Shown here one piece after another: positions 1-11,633 of a stretch of 64,000 nucleotides of DNA. Within the stretch, counting starts at the first letter, position 1; every line of letters starts with the position of its first letter. Below the pieces are notes generated by a model, which saw only the letters and a list, made by a program, of their open reading frames with translations, did not search any database and was not told where the DNA came from. This stretch comes from Tricholoma matsutake (taxonomy: Eukaryota; Basidiomycota; Agaricomycetes; Agaricales; Tricholomataceae), in the NCBI GenBank assembly GCA_026075535.2, contig AP026549.1, forward strand, positions 9,796,001 to 9,860,000, in the 5' to 3' direction. Made by a program: the position numbers and the translations under genes.

Positions 1-978
1 GGATGTGCAAGTGAGTACCTGAGTAGATACCTGCCAGTGGACATGTAGGTACTCAGACATGGAAGTAGATACTTGCAACAGCAGACCTGCATGTGCAGAC
101 ATCTGCTAATAATACTTTTCCAATTTATCAAATTTCTTCTTATATACTTCCCATAGAGTAGTTTGACAGTATTGAATAAACAACACTTCAATACTTCCAA
201 TATTCCCTGGCTTTAGTATGGTGAAGGTATGAGGTGCATGACTACTCTTTTTGTTTGTGTACTTCCATGATATTTCAAGCATACTGACACAGAGGTTTTC
301 TAGATCTTTTCCATCATATTGCTAACATATCCCAAGCAAAGTATTGTGATATCATCTTGATAGTATTGTAGATAGTATCTTGGTAGTACTGAAGAAATTA
401 CCTCAATACCACCAAGTTACTGCCTTCTCAGTACTTGAAAAATATTTTGATCTTTAACTTCAATACTCCATTAGAAGTATCTTAATATTATTGTGATAGT
501 AGGGAGGAAATATTGTATTATTTTTCAGCCAAGACATTCAGAATACAGTTACAATATGTACAAGTTACTAATGTGGACGTATGGTAATCAACAATCAGCA
601 TACTGGCAACATACTTCTGGGCTAGTATCTTGACAGTATTAGGAATACTTCCAAGATACTTACATAATACCCCATCAGGGGTATTGTGCCCTGCACCCAG
701 TGAGTGCCAGGGATAACACAGACAAGCTGGACGTATCCAGGTCCCGCAGGATGGTTTGTAATTCCGATGTCATGACGTTCGGCCGCCAGATGGTGGTAGC
801 TTACAGAGCCGATGAAAGGCATAATGAAAAACTGAATTTTTTTTTCCAGTAATCTAATCGGTTACTTCGAAGTCGATTGCAAACATGGAACAATAGAGTC
901 AGCCACATTCGGACCACCACATCAAAGCTCTTACCTGTTCGTATTATCATAAAACGCGGTGTCGAACGTAACTAACCC
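1..978. repeat. AT-rich non-coding region with degenerate short repeats
   Basis: No supported gene. The first 660 bases are full of variants of AGTACT, AAGTATC and GATACTT, in both orientations. Near 391-421 they form an imperfect hairpin, with arms like CTTGGTAGTACTGA and TCAATACCACCAAG. This looks like decayed satellite or MITE-type DNA. Bases 830-978 are unremarkable sequence that could hold the promoter or an upstream exon of the gene starting at 979. Confidence 0.45.
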
Positions 979-2041
979 ATGCCAAAAGACTCAGGTATGC
1001 CCACACGAATCGATAATGTTCCAATTTGGAATCGCCCTCTAGACCGTGCTCCGAAGGACATAGGTGAGAATATGGGCGTAAGTGGCATCCCTGCAACTCC
1101 AACTTTCCTAGACATAACGCTTCCTAGATATACGGCGCCGATGAACTACAGGACAAAATCGAAGAATGCGGTCCTTATCTCCTCTGTATCCGTCCCCCCT
1201 CTCGACTCACTGATGACTGCTATGTCATTCGGCTTTATCATAAACACACAAAAGACGTTGTCATTTCTGTAAACCCACCCGTGAAGGTGTATAACAAAGC
1301 ATATCCGGACTTTGGGCCATTTGGGACCATCCTAGGCTTGTGCTGGTGGACAATCCCGTCGGAATATTCTTTTTATATCAAGTATGATGGGTTGGTTATC
1401 TGCGAATGGGGTGGTCAGAGGGTCGTGGAACAGTTACCATATAAGAGTCGGAGCGCAATATGACAAGTACTGGATTATTCGACTGCGTGCTTTTAGTGAT
1501 TCCCTTTTCCATTAATACAAGAGATACGTTCTCCTGCGTCATGACATTGACCAAAACGAAAACGGCCTCGTCGTCCTCATCAGACCGCAACATCCAGACG
1601 CCGCCAAGAGGGTAAAACATCATTTCAAGGCTCTTCAGGAGAGTGACGAAACACTTTCTACCCTCTTCAATGTACTCGACTCTGACGAAGGTATGATGAC
1701 TATCTATCTGTCCGCATTTTAACATTATGCACTGCCACAGATGACTCGGAAACGAATTCGGGTGACAGCGTAGATGATATAGTCAACTCTGACGAAGGTA
1801 TGACGACTATCTATCTGTCCGCATTTTGTTAACATTATGCACTGCCACAGATGACTCGGAAACGAATTCGGGTGACAGCGTAGATGATATAGTCAACTTG
1901 TTCAGAGGCCTTCGAAAGGACATCAAAGACCACAAAGAAGAGACGGCGCAGCTGAAAGCGGAGACAGTTGGTCCAATGGCCAATTTTGACCATCAAAATA
2001 AATGCCAAATGATATTCGAGATACATAGAGGACATGAATAG
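979..2041 (+). CDS. Spliced gene of unknown function with internal exon-intron duplication
   Basis: No family recognised. My best model is join(979..1077,1128..1390,1446..1466,1524..1690,1741..1797,1851..2041), about 265 residues ending in TAG. The intron 1078-1127 (GTAAGT...CTAG, 50 nt) and the introns 1691-1740 and 1798-1850 (GTATGA...CACAG) are clear, because they keep one reading frame. The splice sites at 1391-1445 and 1467-1523 are weaker guesses made to bypass TGA and TAA codons; one longer intron is possible. The first half is rich in Tyr, Trp and Cys. The second half is acidic, with the 19-residue segment DDSETNSGDSVDDIVNSDE present once in full and again in part, followed by a charged helix-like end. 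A missing upstream exon cannot be excluded. An ATG at 979 is used as the start only because it opens the frame. Confidence 0.55.
1681..1897 (+). repeat. Tandem duplication of an exon-intron unit (107 and 110 bp)
   Basis: Bases 1681-1787 and 1788-1897 are near-identical direct copies. Each holds ten bases of exon, a complete intron and the next exon segment. They differ by one T/C change after the donor and by three extra bases (GTT) before the branch region of the second intron. The added exon is 57 nt, so the frame is kept. Confidence 0.9.
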
Positions 2042-2352
2042 GATCATATTGATCCCAAAATCATGAATTTTGGTGGACTCGTTTTTGAGATATGGAGAAA
2101 ACACTGAAAATACTGAGTTTGAGATTTATTGCAACAGTGAGATGTTAAAAAAATTGGTTTCTTGTCATGGTCCATCCAAAAATATAACATAGTAAGTCCT
2201 CTGACAGGTTCGCTGATTTTTAGTAATTTACATAAGTGTGGAAGCAGGTGATCATACAATTATGAGAGTTAGACATTGTAACTTGTTGTGTACACATTCA
2301 AAAGTCTTGATTTTGACTGTTTCTCAATCCTTCAAGCCCACAGACATTGGGA

Positions 2353-3115
2353 ACATAATTATCTCCCACCTTTTACTTGTTAGAGTCCGTTGCAAAGGCC
2401 TGTACTCTTTATTTCCATATGTGCACGTGATGGTTCTGAACAATCTCATGCATGAATTATTACACATGTGATGGTTCTGAACAATCGCATGCATAACTTA
2501 TTACCCATGTGATGGTTCTGAACAGTCACATGCATGAATTATATATTTTCATTTTTATTTATAACTACATATATTTAATGTCAAGTCCTGCACATGATAG
2601 TTCTGAACTGTCACATGCATGAATTATTTTAATACATAATTATTTCCCACCTTTTACTTGTTAGAGTTTGTTGCAAAGGCCTGTACTCTTTATTGCCATA
2701 TGTGCACATGACTGTTCTGAACAAAAACGTGCACGAATTATTATACATGTGATGGTTCTGAACAGTCACATGCTTGAATTATACATTTTCACTTTTATTT
2801 ATGGCTACATATATTCCACTATGATTAATGAGAAGTCCTGCATGTGATAGTTCTGAACTGTCACATATTTAATGACAGGTCCTGGATGTGATTGTTCAGA
2901 ACTGTCACATGCATGAATTAGGGGCACATGAATTTAATGGTTCCCACATCCTGCAGGCCTACCAAAGTTGGGAATAAAGGTATTTTAAATTTTAGTTGCC
3001 AGTATGTAGTGCAATAGCCTGTACTGTCATAGATATCACATGTGCACATGATAGTTCTGAACCATCACATGCATCTTAACACATGTGACAGTTCAGACCT
3101 GTCACATGTACATTT
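2353..3115. repeat. Palindromic minisatellite array
   Basis: About ten copies of a unit with self-complementary arms, CATGTGA and TCACATG, around a core GGTTCTGAACA that is itself nearly palindromic, followed by CATGAATTA. Clear copies lie near 2423, 2463, 2507, 2592, 2747, 2841, 2886, 3047 and 3083. A longer direct repeat of about 280 bp is superimposed: bases from 2353 recur from 2633. No coding capacity. Confidence 0.8.
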
Positions 3116-4257
3116 GATATCTAATCTCATCATAAACAGGTTCCAAGGGTAAGGAGCATTTTTGTAGGCCTCTGCGCTGATCAAAAACTTTCTCATGGCC
3201 TTGCTAACTCCCAGGCTGCTGCATTCAATGTGATTTTGTTCAGCATACTGTCTTCACATGGTGCTATAGTTTAGCAGATGCTGTGTTGAGGAAAGTCCCA
3301 GTATTGTAAGACAGTTTCACTCAGCTCCTTACTTCCTTACTCCATCATCTTCACCATAGTTTTTCATTATCTTATTTGGACTGCCTTGGCGGCCCTGTTT
3401 GTGCTACCCCTCATGTTTTTGAGTTGTGCAGCAGAGGCATTGCTACAATAGTCTGGCCACTATAATTTGTGTAATGGTTTAGTACAGTATAGGCCATGGT
3501 ATGTAGTTTTCTAGAGTGTATTCGAGTCTGAAATTTGGCTATCCCTCTATTCTCATCTCTATTTTATACTGTCCTTTTGGATGACATTGGCCAAACATCA
3601 TGTATTGACCAAACAACACAGTCGGGTCAAATAATTACTGAAGTATGAATTAGTTATCACTGTGTCCATATTGGTAGGACTGTCTTGATTTCTCCATGCA
3701 TTTTTGCACATACACTTTCAATGGTCAGAGGTTACACATGCTCCCATTTTTATGTTTCACACAGGTCACTCCTTTGCACTTGGAACTTGGCAATATCCTT
3801 TTTCACAAAAAAAAATTGTCAGGCAGCTGCCAAGAGATATTCCCTAAGTGCTCTACATAACATAACATAAGAGATATTGTGGTCAGAGTCCAGCCAGTAA
3901 ATGTGGGTTCCAGGGGTAAGGAGTATTTTCAGGAGGTCTTTACTGTCCCCCTGGTGTTCCATATGGACTCCGCACAGACTCTGCATGGATGGCACAGACT
4001 GTTCGGACTGTCCATGGACTCCACTCAGAATTTTTTTGGCAGAACATCCTGCCAATTTTAAATTCCTAGTCCTAGTTCAGTCCTAGTCCAGTCTGTGGAC
4101 AGTTTGAGTAAATTCCTAGTAACAGCTTGGATGCTAAGACTACAGTTTTAAAGTCCGGTTCGGTTCAGTCTTTTTACTTTTTTTGGCCGAACCGCAGACC
4201 AACCCAGTCCTATATTATTTAGCTATCTATTGAACTGCAGACCAGACTGCTCTGGAC
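3116..4257. other. Intergenic, no supported gene
   Basis: I see no conserved reading frame. Bases 3940-4257 are enriched in GGACTCC, CAGTCC and AGTCCAG motifs like those at the ends of the TIR element at 20558-22559, so this may be the remnant of a related DNA element. Gypsy element A sits in it. Confidence 0.4.
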
Positions 4258-4262
4258 CAGTC

Positions 4263-4960
4263 TGTCAAGAACCGTTCCTCGCCCGATCGTAACCCACATC
4301 CATCCGACCCTTTCCCACTTGTGGGACCTGATTTTTGTCTATGCCTCCCGATTTCATTCCCGGCTGCCTTGCACTGCCCATACTGCTGTGCACCAGGCCG
4401 CCTTGTACAGCATCCATGGCTGCCTTCCCAAGGCTGCCATCTCTATTGCAAATTCAACTATGGATTCCTGTGTGGCTCCCGCTAGATAATTTATCTACGC
4501 AGTCTTCGTTCTGTTCTGCATTATTCTGGACTACAATATTTAAGCTTAGTTAGTTTTGCCTTGTATTCCTCAGTTCGTATATCGACATAGACTCGACTTT
4601 AATCTGTCAATCCAAACCTCCTTCTACTCCAACCTCAGTTCTCTAAGAGTCTGAACTCCATTCGACTCAACCTCCAGTCTCCCTCTGAAGTTCTAACCTC
4701 ATCTGAACTTAACCTAAGTCCCTCCGTACTCCTTCCGCATTTACCTGCACTTTCCCACTCCTACCTCCAAACCTCCAACTTGAAATTAGGACACCAGACA
4801 AGGTGAAGGGCGCAGCTTCTTACAAGCTGAAGCCAAGTCCTTTTCGTTTCCCCTCCTGCAGAATCCGCAACGACCCGACAACCTTCCGTAAACCTTCCGT
4901 AAACAACACCCACAGTGTCCGATCAGATTCCGACAAACCATCTAGGATCAATTCTTAACA
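4263..4960 (+). repeat. Element A 5' LTR
   Basis: 698 bp, TG...CA. It has a TATTTAAG promoter-like motif near 4538 and is closely similar to the LTR at 15973-16659. Weaker family members are at 9414-9637 plus 14091-14580, at 30844-31540 and (a fragment) at 50895-51062. Confidence 0.93.
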
Positions 4961-5192
4961 TTATATATGAACTCACACTTCACTCGTCCATTTCCTCTCT
5001 ATGACCCCTACAGAGACCCGCCAGTGCACAACAAGAAATTCCCAATGTGCTGGTACTATTCCAGGGATCTCTGCAATCCAGTGATCCACCCTTTCCGACC
5101 CTCAACCCACCACTACTTTTGGAGTGTCTTCCAGACCCTCAAACATCTTCTGACAAATCGGCTCAGGAGCCCCCTCAATCAGTGCCAATCCC

Positions 5193-6383
5193 ATGTCCAC
5201 CCATGCCCCACAACCTTCTGGCAACCCAGAAGGATTTCGATCAAGAACTCCCCTTGAGTACGTAGGGGGCATCAACCGGCCTGAACCCTTCGGGTTGGAA
5301 GATCCTGGTCTAGAGGACGGACCCCCCAGCGGACCCGATGACCCTAGTGGTCCTGATGGCCCTGGGGGTGACCATGATTCCAATGATCCTGAGGATCAAC
5401 CTCCCATGGGGGAAAACACTGACCCAGGGGATAGGTTCATAGATGTCCTTTACAACCTCTCAGAGAGTATCCACACCCTGTGTCAGAATAACACACTCAA
5501 GACTGAGAAAATCAAAGTTCGCGACCCCAACACTTTCAATGGCGCCAATCCAAAGAAACTTAGAGACTTCCTAGTCTCCTGCAATCTTCATTTCTGTGAC
5601 CATCCGCATGTATTTTCCTCTGATGAGAAAAAGATCATATTCATCCTTTCTTATCTTAAGGGATCAGCTCTCAGTTGGTTTGAGCCCGGTCTGAATGACC
5701 GGACAGATTCCGCACACTGGATGTGGGACTATGAAGCTTTCCTCGCCGAGCTGGAAAGCAACTTCGGTCCGCATGACCTGGTCGGAGACATGGAAAAAGC
5801 TCTCTCTGACTTAGCAATGAAGAAAGGTGGTCGTATCACGAAATATAATGTTGACTTCTGGGAATTAGCTTCTAGGGTCAACTGGAATGAAGCAGCCCTT
5901 CGTGACCGCTATTTCCGCGGTCTTCCACTCCAGCTTCGCATAGAAGTTCTCTGGGGTGGTAAACCCAATACTCTTGCAGAACTATGCTTGAAAGCGCAGG
6001 ACAGCGATGACATCTACTGGATGCAAGAAGATGAATCCTGTTTCGAAACAAAGAATTCCAGTAACTCTAGTTGGAAGGACTCTTCCAAAAGCCCTTCCCC
6101 ATCAACAAACCAAGCCACTTCAAACTCCACCTGTGGTAACACCTCCAACCAGCAGTCTCCTGCGACAAAGAACACTTCCTGGGACAAGCCCAAGTCATCC
6201 ATCTCCGATAAGTTGGGAAAGAATGGCAAGCTTACTGGGGAGGAACAAGAACATCGCATGAGAGAACGACTTTGTCTCTACTGTGGTGAGGAAGGGCACA
6301 TAGCAGGAAACTGCCCAAAATCCAAAGCCACAAAAGCCCATGCATCCACTGTCGTTCCCGAGACTACGGACTCGGAAAAATAG
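5193..6383 (+). CDS. gag: Element A Gag polyprotein
   Basis: This 396-residue open frame encodes the capsid-like structural protein that packages the element's RNA. The N-terminal 80 residues are Pro/Asp/Gly-rich. The central part (about 100-280) is a retrotransposon-Gag helical domain. Near residue 367 sits a CCHC zinc knuckle, CLYCGEEGHIAGNC, for nucleic-acid binding. The start ATG at 5193 is the first in a frame open to the stop at 6381. It ends against the pol frame, which is in the -1 register. No internal stop is present, unlike the rest of this element. Confidence 0.9.
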   Translation: MSTHAPQPSGNPEGFRSRTPLEYVGGINRPEPFGLEDPGLEDGPPSGPDDPSGPDGPGGDHDSNDPEDQPPMGENTDPGDRFIDVLYNLSESIHTLCQNNTLKTEKIKVRDPNTFNGANPKKLRDFLVSCNLHFCDHPHVFSSDEKKIIFILSYLKGSALSWFEPGLNDRTDSAHWMWDYEAFLAELESNFGPHDLVGDMEKALSDLAMKKGGRITKYNVDFWELASRVNWNEAALRDRYFRGLPLQLRIEVLWGGKPNTLAELCLKAQDSDDIYWMQEDESCFETKNSSNSSWKDSSKSPSPSTNQATSNSTCGNTSNQQSPATKNTSWDKPKSSISDKLGKNGKLTGEEQEHRMRERLCLYCGEEGHIAGNCPKSKATKAHASTVVPETTDSEK

Positions 6384-6384
6384 T
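6374..6384 (+). promoter_or_regulatory. Probable -1 frameshift site at the gag stop
   Basis: The gag stop TAG (6381-6383) directly follows GGAAAAA. The pol frame lies in the -1 register and is open across this point, so slipping one base back on the A run would enter pol. The run is not the classical X-XXY-YYZ heptamer, so the mechanism is inferred. Confidence 0.45.
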
Positions 6385-9300
6385 CCGCAACCCTCGGGAT
6401 ACAGCCATTGGGGCTGGGGGTTGCATTGACCTTACCCACTTGGCTGCCTACGTTTGTCTCAATGCATCCACTCTTTCTGACCCTGACTCCCTAACTGTTC
6501 TTTTAACCTTTCCTGACTCTTCCGCCCCTTTCCGAACTCTTATCAACTCTGGCTCCTCCCACTGCTTCCTTGACTCCTCTTTTGTGTTGGATAACCAACT
6601 CAGCACGGAATCCATTAACCCGATTGGTTTACGACTCTTTGATGGAACTTGCAACTCCACCATAACTCAGATTGTCAAACTTCCAGTCACCTTCCCTGCC
6701 GGTGAAGTATTCAATTTGTCATTTTATGTAACCTTGCTTGACTCTTCCTGTTCCACCGTACTCGGTCATAACTGGCTGAAGCAATACAATCCGTTGATTG
6801 ACTGGTCTTCAAGCTAACTTGCTTTCCGCTCTGCAGATCATAGAGGTCCAGCACCCCTGACGTCACCTTTGTCCCCGAATCTTCTGGTAGAAATCCTCAA
6901 CTCCTCCGCATTTTCCGATACCTCCATTCCTCCTAAAATTACAACCCCCGATATCACCTTCATCAACACTGCCACCTATGTGTGTGCTAGCAAACTTCCT
7001 GGGGCAGTAGCTTTTCAGATGACCTTCGCTCCAGAAGGGTTATCTGCTCGCTCCACCCAATCCGCTAACTCATCCGACCTCTCCAATATTCCTCCCGAGT
7101 ATCATGAATTCGCTGATGTCTTTAATAAGACTAAGGCAGATACCCTTCCTCTGCATCGGTCTTACAACCTCAAGATAGAGACAGAAGACAATACTCCTCT
7201 GCCTCTGGGCTGCATGTATTCTCTCTCTCCCTCTGAATTAGAAGTCTTATGAGTCTTTATTGATGAAAATGTCCGCTCAGGTTTCATCTGCCCATCCAAG
7301 TCTCCACATGGCGCTCTGATTCTCTTCGTCAAGAAGAAGGACGGTAGTCTCCGACTTTGTGTCAACTACCGAGGACTTAACTGTCTTATGAAGAAAGACC
7401 GCTACCCACCTCCTCTCATTTCTGACCTCCTGGACTCTCCCCGCAAAGCCCACTTATTCACCAAGATAGACTTGCGGCACACTTATCACCTAGTCTGCAT
7501 TGCTGATGGTGATGAGTGGAAAACTACGTTTCGCACCCACTATGGATCCTTCGAGTGGTTGGTGGTTCCCTTTGGACTCACTAATGCACCCGCCGCTTTC
7601 CAGCGGTTTATGAATGACATCTTCAGCGACATGCTGGATGTTTGTGTCATTGTATACCTCGACAACATCCTAATCTATTCCGACGATAAGTCCCCGCATG
7701 GGGCTCACGTCAAAGAAGTCCTCCGCCGTCTCCAGAAAAATGAACTTTATGCCTCTCCACAGAAATGTGAGTTCCACAAAGACACTGTTGAATATTTGGG
7801 TTTCATTTTTTCACCGGATGGACTGCGGATGTCCGAGGATAAAGTCAAAACCGTGCTTGACTGGCCTGAGCCTAGGAAAGTTAAGGATATACAATCCTTC
7901 TTAGGCTTTTGCAACTTTTACCGCCGCTTCATTAATGGCTATTCAGACATTGTCATCCCACTCACCCGCTTGATGTGGAAATCCACACCTTGGGACTTCA
8001 ACAAGAAGTGCCGCAATGCCTTTGAAAGGCTCAAACAAGAATTCACCCATGCCCCCGTCTTAATGCAATGGGTACCTGACTCACAGATGGTACTCAAAAC
8101 TGATGCTTCAGACTATGCCTTAGCGGCTATCCTTTCGGTTTACACTGTGGATGGAGAAATCCATCTGGTTGCTTTTCATTCCCACTCTTTCAATCCTGCT
8201 GAACTAAATTATGACACCCATGATAAGGAACTCTTGGCCATTTTCGAAGCCTTCAAACACTGGTGGCAGTATTTCGAGGGTTCCGCAAACCCGGTTGATG
8301 TGGTCACCGACCACAAAAATCTTGAGTACTTCAGCACTACCAAGTTGCTCACCCGCCGCCAGGCCCATTGGTCTGAGTACCTTTCCCAGTTCAATCTCGT
8401 CATCCACTTCTGCCCCAGAAAATTAGGGGCCAAGCCAGATGCACTCACTAGACATTGGGACGTCTACTGCAAAGGGGGAAATAGCAACTTCGCCTCCGTA
8501 AATCCAACCAACTTTCGACCTGTATTCACACAGGAACAGCTCACCTCTTCCCTTCGCACCACCTATTTCGCCACACCCATCCTTTGACAAGCAGTAATCA
8601 TGGATATTGAGAAACTTCACCATGACATCTGCACCTCCCTACCCCTTGACCCCTTATCATCCGCACATCTTCCGACACCTATCGACCCCAACTGGACCAT
8701 AGACAAGGCAGGTCTCCTCCACCACTTTGACCGGATTTATGTTCCGGACGTCGCGGATCTTTGCCTCAAGGTCCTTCAGTACAAACACAATCACATCCTC
8801 TCTGGCCACTTCAGACAAACCAAAACCCAGCAGCTTGTCTGCCAGGAATATGTCTGGCCAAACCTCCGCATCTTTGTGCAGGAATTCTGCAAATCCTGTA
8901 CCACTTGCAAAAGATCAAAATCACCTCAACACAAGCCCTACAGGTTTCTAAAGCAACTTCCGGTTCTGGAATGACCTTGGAACTCCATCTCCATTGATTT
9001 CATTGAGCAACTACCCGACTCCGATGGTCACACTGCTATCTTGGTCATCATTGACCATCTCACCAAACAAGGCATCTTCATCCCAACTGTCAATGAAATC
9101 ACAGCCCAAGAACTAGCCAACCTATTCGTCCTCCACGTCTTCTCCAAGCATGGCATTCTGTTGCACCTCACTTGTGACCGGGGATCCGAGTTTGTCTCCC
9201 ATTTCTTCCGCTCCCTCAGAAAAGCACTTGACATGTGGATCCACTTCACTTCTGGTTATCACCCACAAGGTGATGGTCAGACAGAACGACTTAATCAGAC

Positions 9301-9413
9301 CTTGGAGCAGTACCTCCATATCTTCTGCAACTATCAGCAGGATGACTGGTCTCACCTCTTACCCTTGGGTGAATTTGCCTACAACAATGCTCCTTCCGCC
9401 TCTACAGGCGTAT
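6384..9413 (+). pseudogene. pol: Element A Pol (protease, RT, RNase H, integrase), broken
   Basis: One reading frame runs from the gag end to 9413, broken by stops at 6815, 7250, 8585 and 8972. Domains in order are: an aspartic protease with INSGSS where D-S-G is expected (about 6540); RT from about 7250 with PFGLTNAPAAFQ and YLDN instead of YLDD (7655-7666); RNase H with KTDAS and the DHKNLEYF motif; the integrase zinc region (CKSCTTCKR); and the catalytic core with Asp near 9000, CDRGSEF and the Glu of QTERLNQ. The frame is cut at 9413 and resumes after the nested insertions at 14581. Most lesions fit CpG transitions (CGA to TGA, C-GAC to C-AAC). It cannot make an active enzyme. Confidence 0.9.
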
Positions 9414-9637
9414 TGTCAAGAACCGTTCCTCGCCCGATCGGAACCCGCATCCATCCGACTCTTTCCCGCACATCGAACATGACTTTTGCCTATGCCTCCC
9501 GATTTCGTTCCAGGCTGCCTTGCACTGCCCACACTGCTGTGCACCAGGCCGCCTTGTACAGCATCCATGGCTGCCTTCCCAAGGCTGCCATCTCTATTGC
9601 AAATTCGACTACGGATTCCTGTGCAGCTCCCGCTAGA

Positions 9638-10049
9638 TGTTAGGAAACAGCCCCATTACCTAATAAAATTTCATTTTCATTTTATTATGTCGAATTACAC
9701 TACATTACACCAAATGACACCAAATGACACTACACTTTGATAGCCTGAGAATATTATTTCACACGCATCACTATGTATGCACCTGTACGCGCATGTCGGT
9801 AACAACAATGTACAATATATGTAACATAGTATATAAACCCAAAATATACACCTAGGGGACCCCAGTTGTGTTCTCTTAGGTATTCCACCTACATTTTCGG
9901 TGTGGAAGGCCTATCTCAACAAACTTACCTATTAATAACCCCTCGCATCAAAACCATCAATTTCCCCATCACGCGCGCGGATCCCGCCCCCTTCTTGTAG
10001 AGAGAACCCGCATGGTCTTAGCTAGCAGATAGTGGGTGTCGCCCTAACA
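9638..10049 (+). repeat. Element B 5' LTR
   Basis: 412 bp, TG...CA. A good TATA motif (AGTATATAAACCC) lies near 9829, so transcription should start within the LTR. Confidence 0.93.
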
Positions 10050-10535
10050 GAAGAACACAACTTCCTATATCAGTGCGCCTTCTCTTACTTGCACATACGT
10101 CATTGTTTCACCGCGCCACATCCGATTACTCATCCTTTTGGCACGAGCCGGCAGTACTTGTATATATGTAATCTACCTTTTCTTTCGTAAGCTGATGCCA
10201 GGCCTCGCCTTACATTGCGACTGCCAGTGATCGAGAGGCAGCGCTCATCATTAGGACAGCTGCAACCATACAACCGATCGGATCTGGTTTAGTTACGATT
10301 TGCATCACTCTATTTGGACGACTATTTTAGTTACAAGCCGAATTCAGTGATATCTCCGAGATCAGGCACTGTTGGAAGGGTTGTTAATCCGAAGTGTCAA
10401 AATAGGCGCCCGACGAACGACGAACCATTGACGAACCTCGACGAACCTTATCACGTGACCCGTAGACGTTTGGAGAGGTCTCGAAGAAAAATTTTGAATT
10501 TGTCGAAGAAGTGATTCATCACAGATTCTACAATT

Positions 10536-11633
10536 ATGTCCGAACCTTCAACTTCTAATCCTGGTCCTAATCCTGTTCCCATACCAGCACTAGAGGCGAA
10601 AATTGATGCGCTCACAGCGCAAATGTTGCAATTAGTGTCAGTATTGGCAGCATCACAGCCCAGACAAGTGGAAGTACAGCCAGAGATGACAGGAGAAAGA
10701 GATGATGAGATGGAGGAGATGGTGGAGTGGATATCAGAGGAGGATGAGACGGTGGAGAAATCCGGAAATGGAAAAGCGCACTTACCTAAGTATGCGCCCC
10801 CACAAATCTTTGATGGTACCATGGAGAATACAAAATCCTTCATCAGCTCTATAGTATTGTACATCCATGGGAGGAAGCCCGAGTTTCGTACAGCCAAGTC
10901 TAGGATTATGTTTGCTCTCTCATACATTCAGGGGGGGAAAGCACAGTTCTGGAGAAACAAGGCTATTAATCAAATTGCTGCAGGAAATAAACCATTTGCA
11001 ACCTTCAAGGAATTTCTGGAGAGATTGGAGGCACAGTTTGGAGACCCTAATCCAAAGGCAACAGCCAATGCTAAATTAAAGACCATGCACCAAGGTTCCT
11101 TAATGGCAGATGAATTTATTTTGCAGTTCAAAGCAGAAGCTTCGCAAACGGACATGGGAGAAGCCACATTGGTAGAGTTTTTGAAAGCAGGATTAAATCC
11201 CTCTTTATTCAAATCTATCTACCAACTACCTTCTATGCCAGAGAAGTTGGATGAGTGGTATAATTGGGCAATGTGCCTTGACCAGCAATATCGGCAGGAA
11301 CAGGCGGAGTCAAAGTTGATGTATGGAAGTAGTAAATTTGGAAAGTCATCAGGAGGAAAGTCCGAGAAAGGAAAGGTGCCTCAGGTGCAAGCTCTGAGGG
11401 CACAGCCACCGGCCATGGCAGTGACACCTATAGTTACGGAGTCAGCAGCACCAGCAGAGGCAATGGAAGTTGATCAAGTGGGGAGACGAGCCCCACTTAA
11501 ATGTTTTAACTGTGGGCAGTTAGGACACATTTCTAAGAATTGCAAGCAGAAGAGAAAGATCAGGGGAGCTACAATCGAGGAAGTGAAGCAGGAGGAAGGC
11601 AAGCAGGAGAATTTTGTGCAAGAGTCCCAGTGA
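10536..11633 (+). CDS. gag: Element B Gag
   Basis: Open frame of 365 residues. A short N-terminal coiled-coil-like stretch and an acidic segment (about 60-80) precede a retrotransposon-Gag domain (about 90-240). Near residue 329 lies one CCHC knuckle, CFNCGQLGHISKNC. The final 94 nt overlap the pol frame, which is in the -1 register, so Pol is probably made by -1 frameshifting within 11540-11633. An upstream same-frame stretch (10314-10514) ending in TGA is in the leader and is probably not translated as part of Gag. Confidence 0.9.
   Translation: MSEPSTSNPGPNPVPIPALEAKIDALTAQMLQLVSVLAASQPRQVEVQPEMTGERDDEMEEMVEWISEEDETVEKSGNGKAHLPKYAPPQIFDGTMENTKSFISSIVLYIHGRKPEFRTAKSRIMFALSYIQGGKAQFWRNKAINQIAAGNKPFATFKEFLERLEAQFGDPNPKATANAKLKTMHQGSLMADEFILQFKAEASQTDMGEATLVEFLKAGLNPSLFKSIYQLPSMPEKLDEWYNWAMCLDQQYRQEQAESKLMYGSSKFGKSSGGKSEKGKVPQVQALRAQPPAMAVTPIVTESAAPAEAMEVDQVGRRAPLKCFNCGQLGHISKNCKQKRKIRGATIEEVKQEEGKQENFVQESQ

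Noticed and set aside
4335..4553. Repeated frame of about 70 codons in each A-family LTR
   Set aside because: It tracks LTR sequence wherever an LTR copy occurs and has no features of a protein.
10314..10514. 66-codon frame upstream of B gag in the same register
   Set aside because: Ends in TGA before the gag ATG, shows no domain, and lies in the expected leader.
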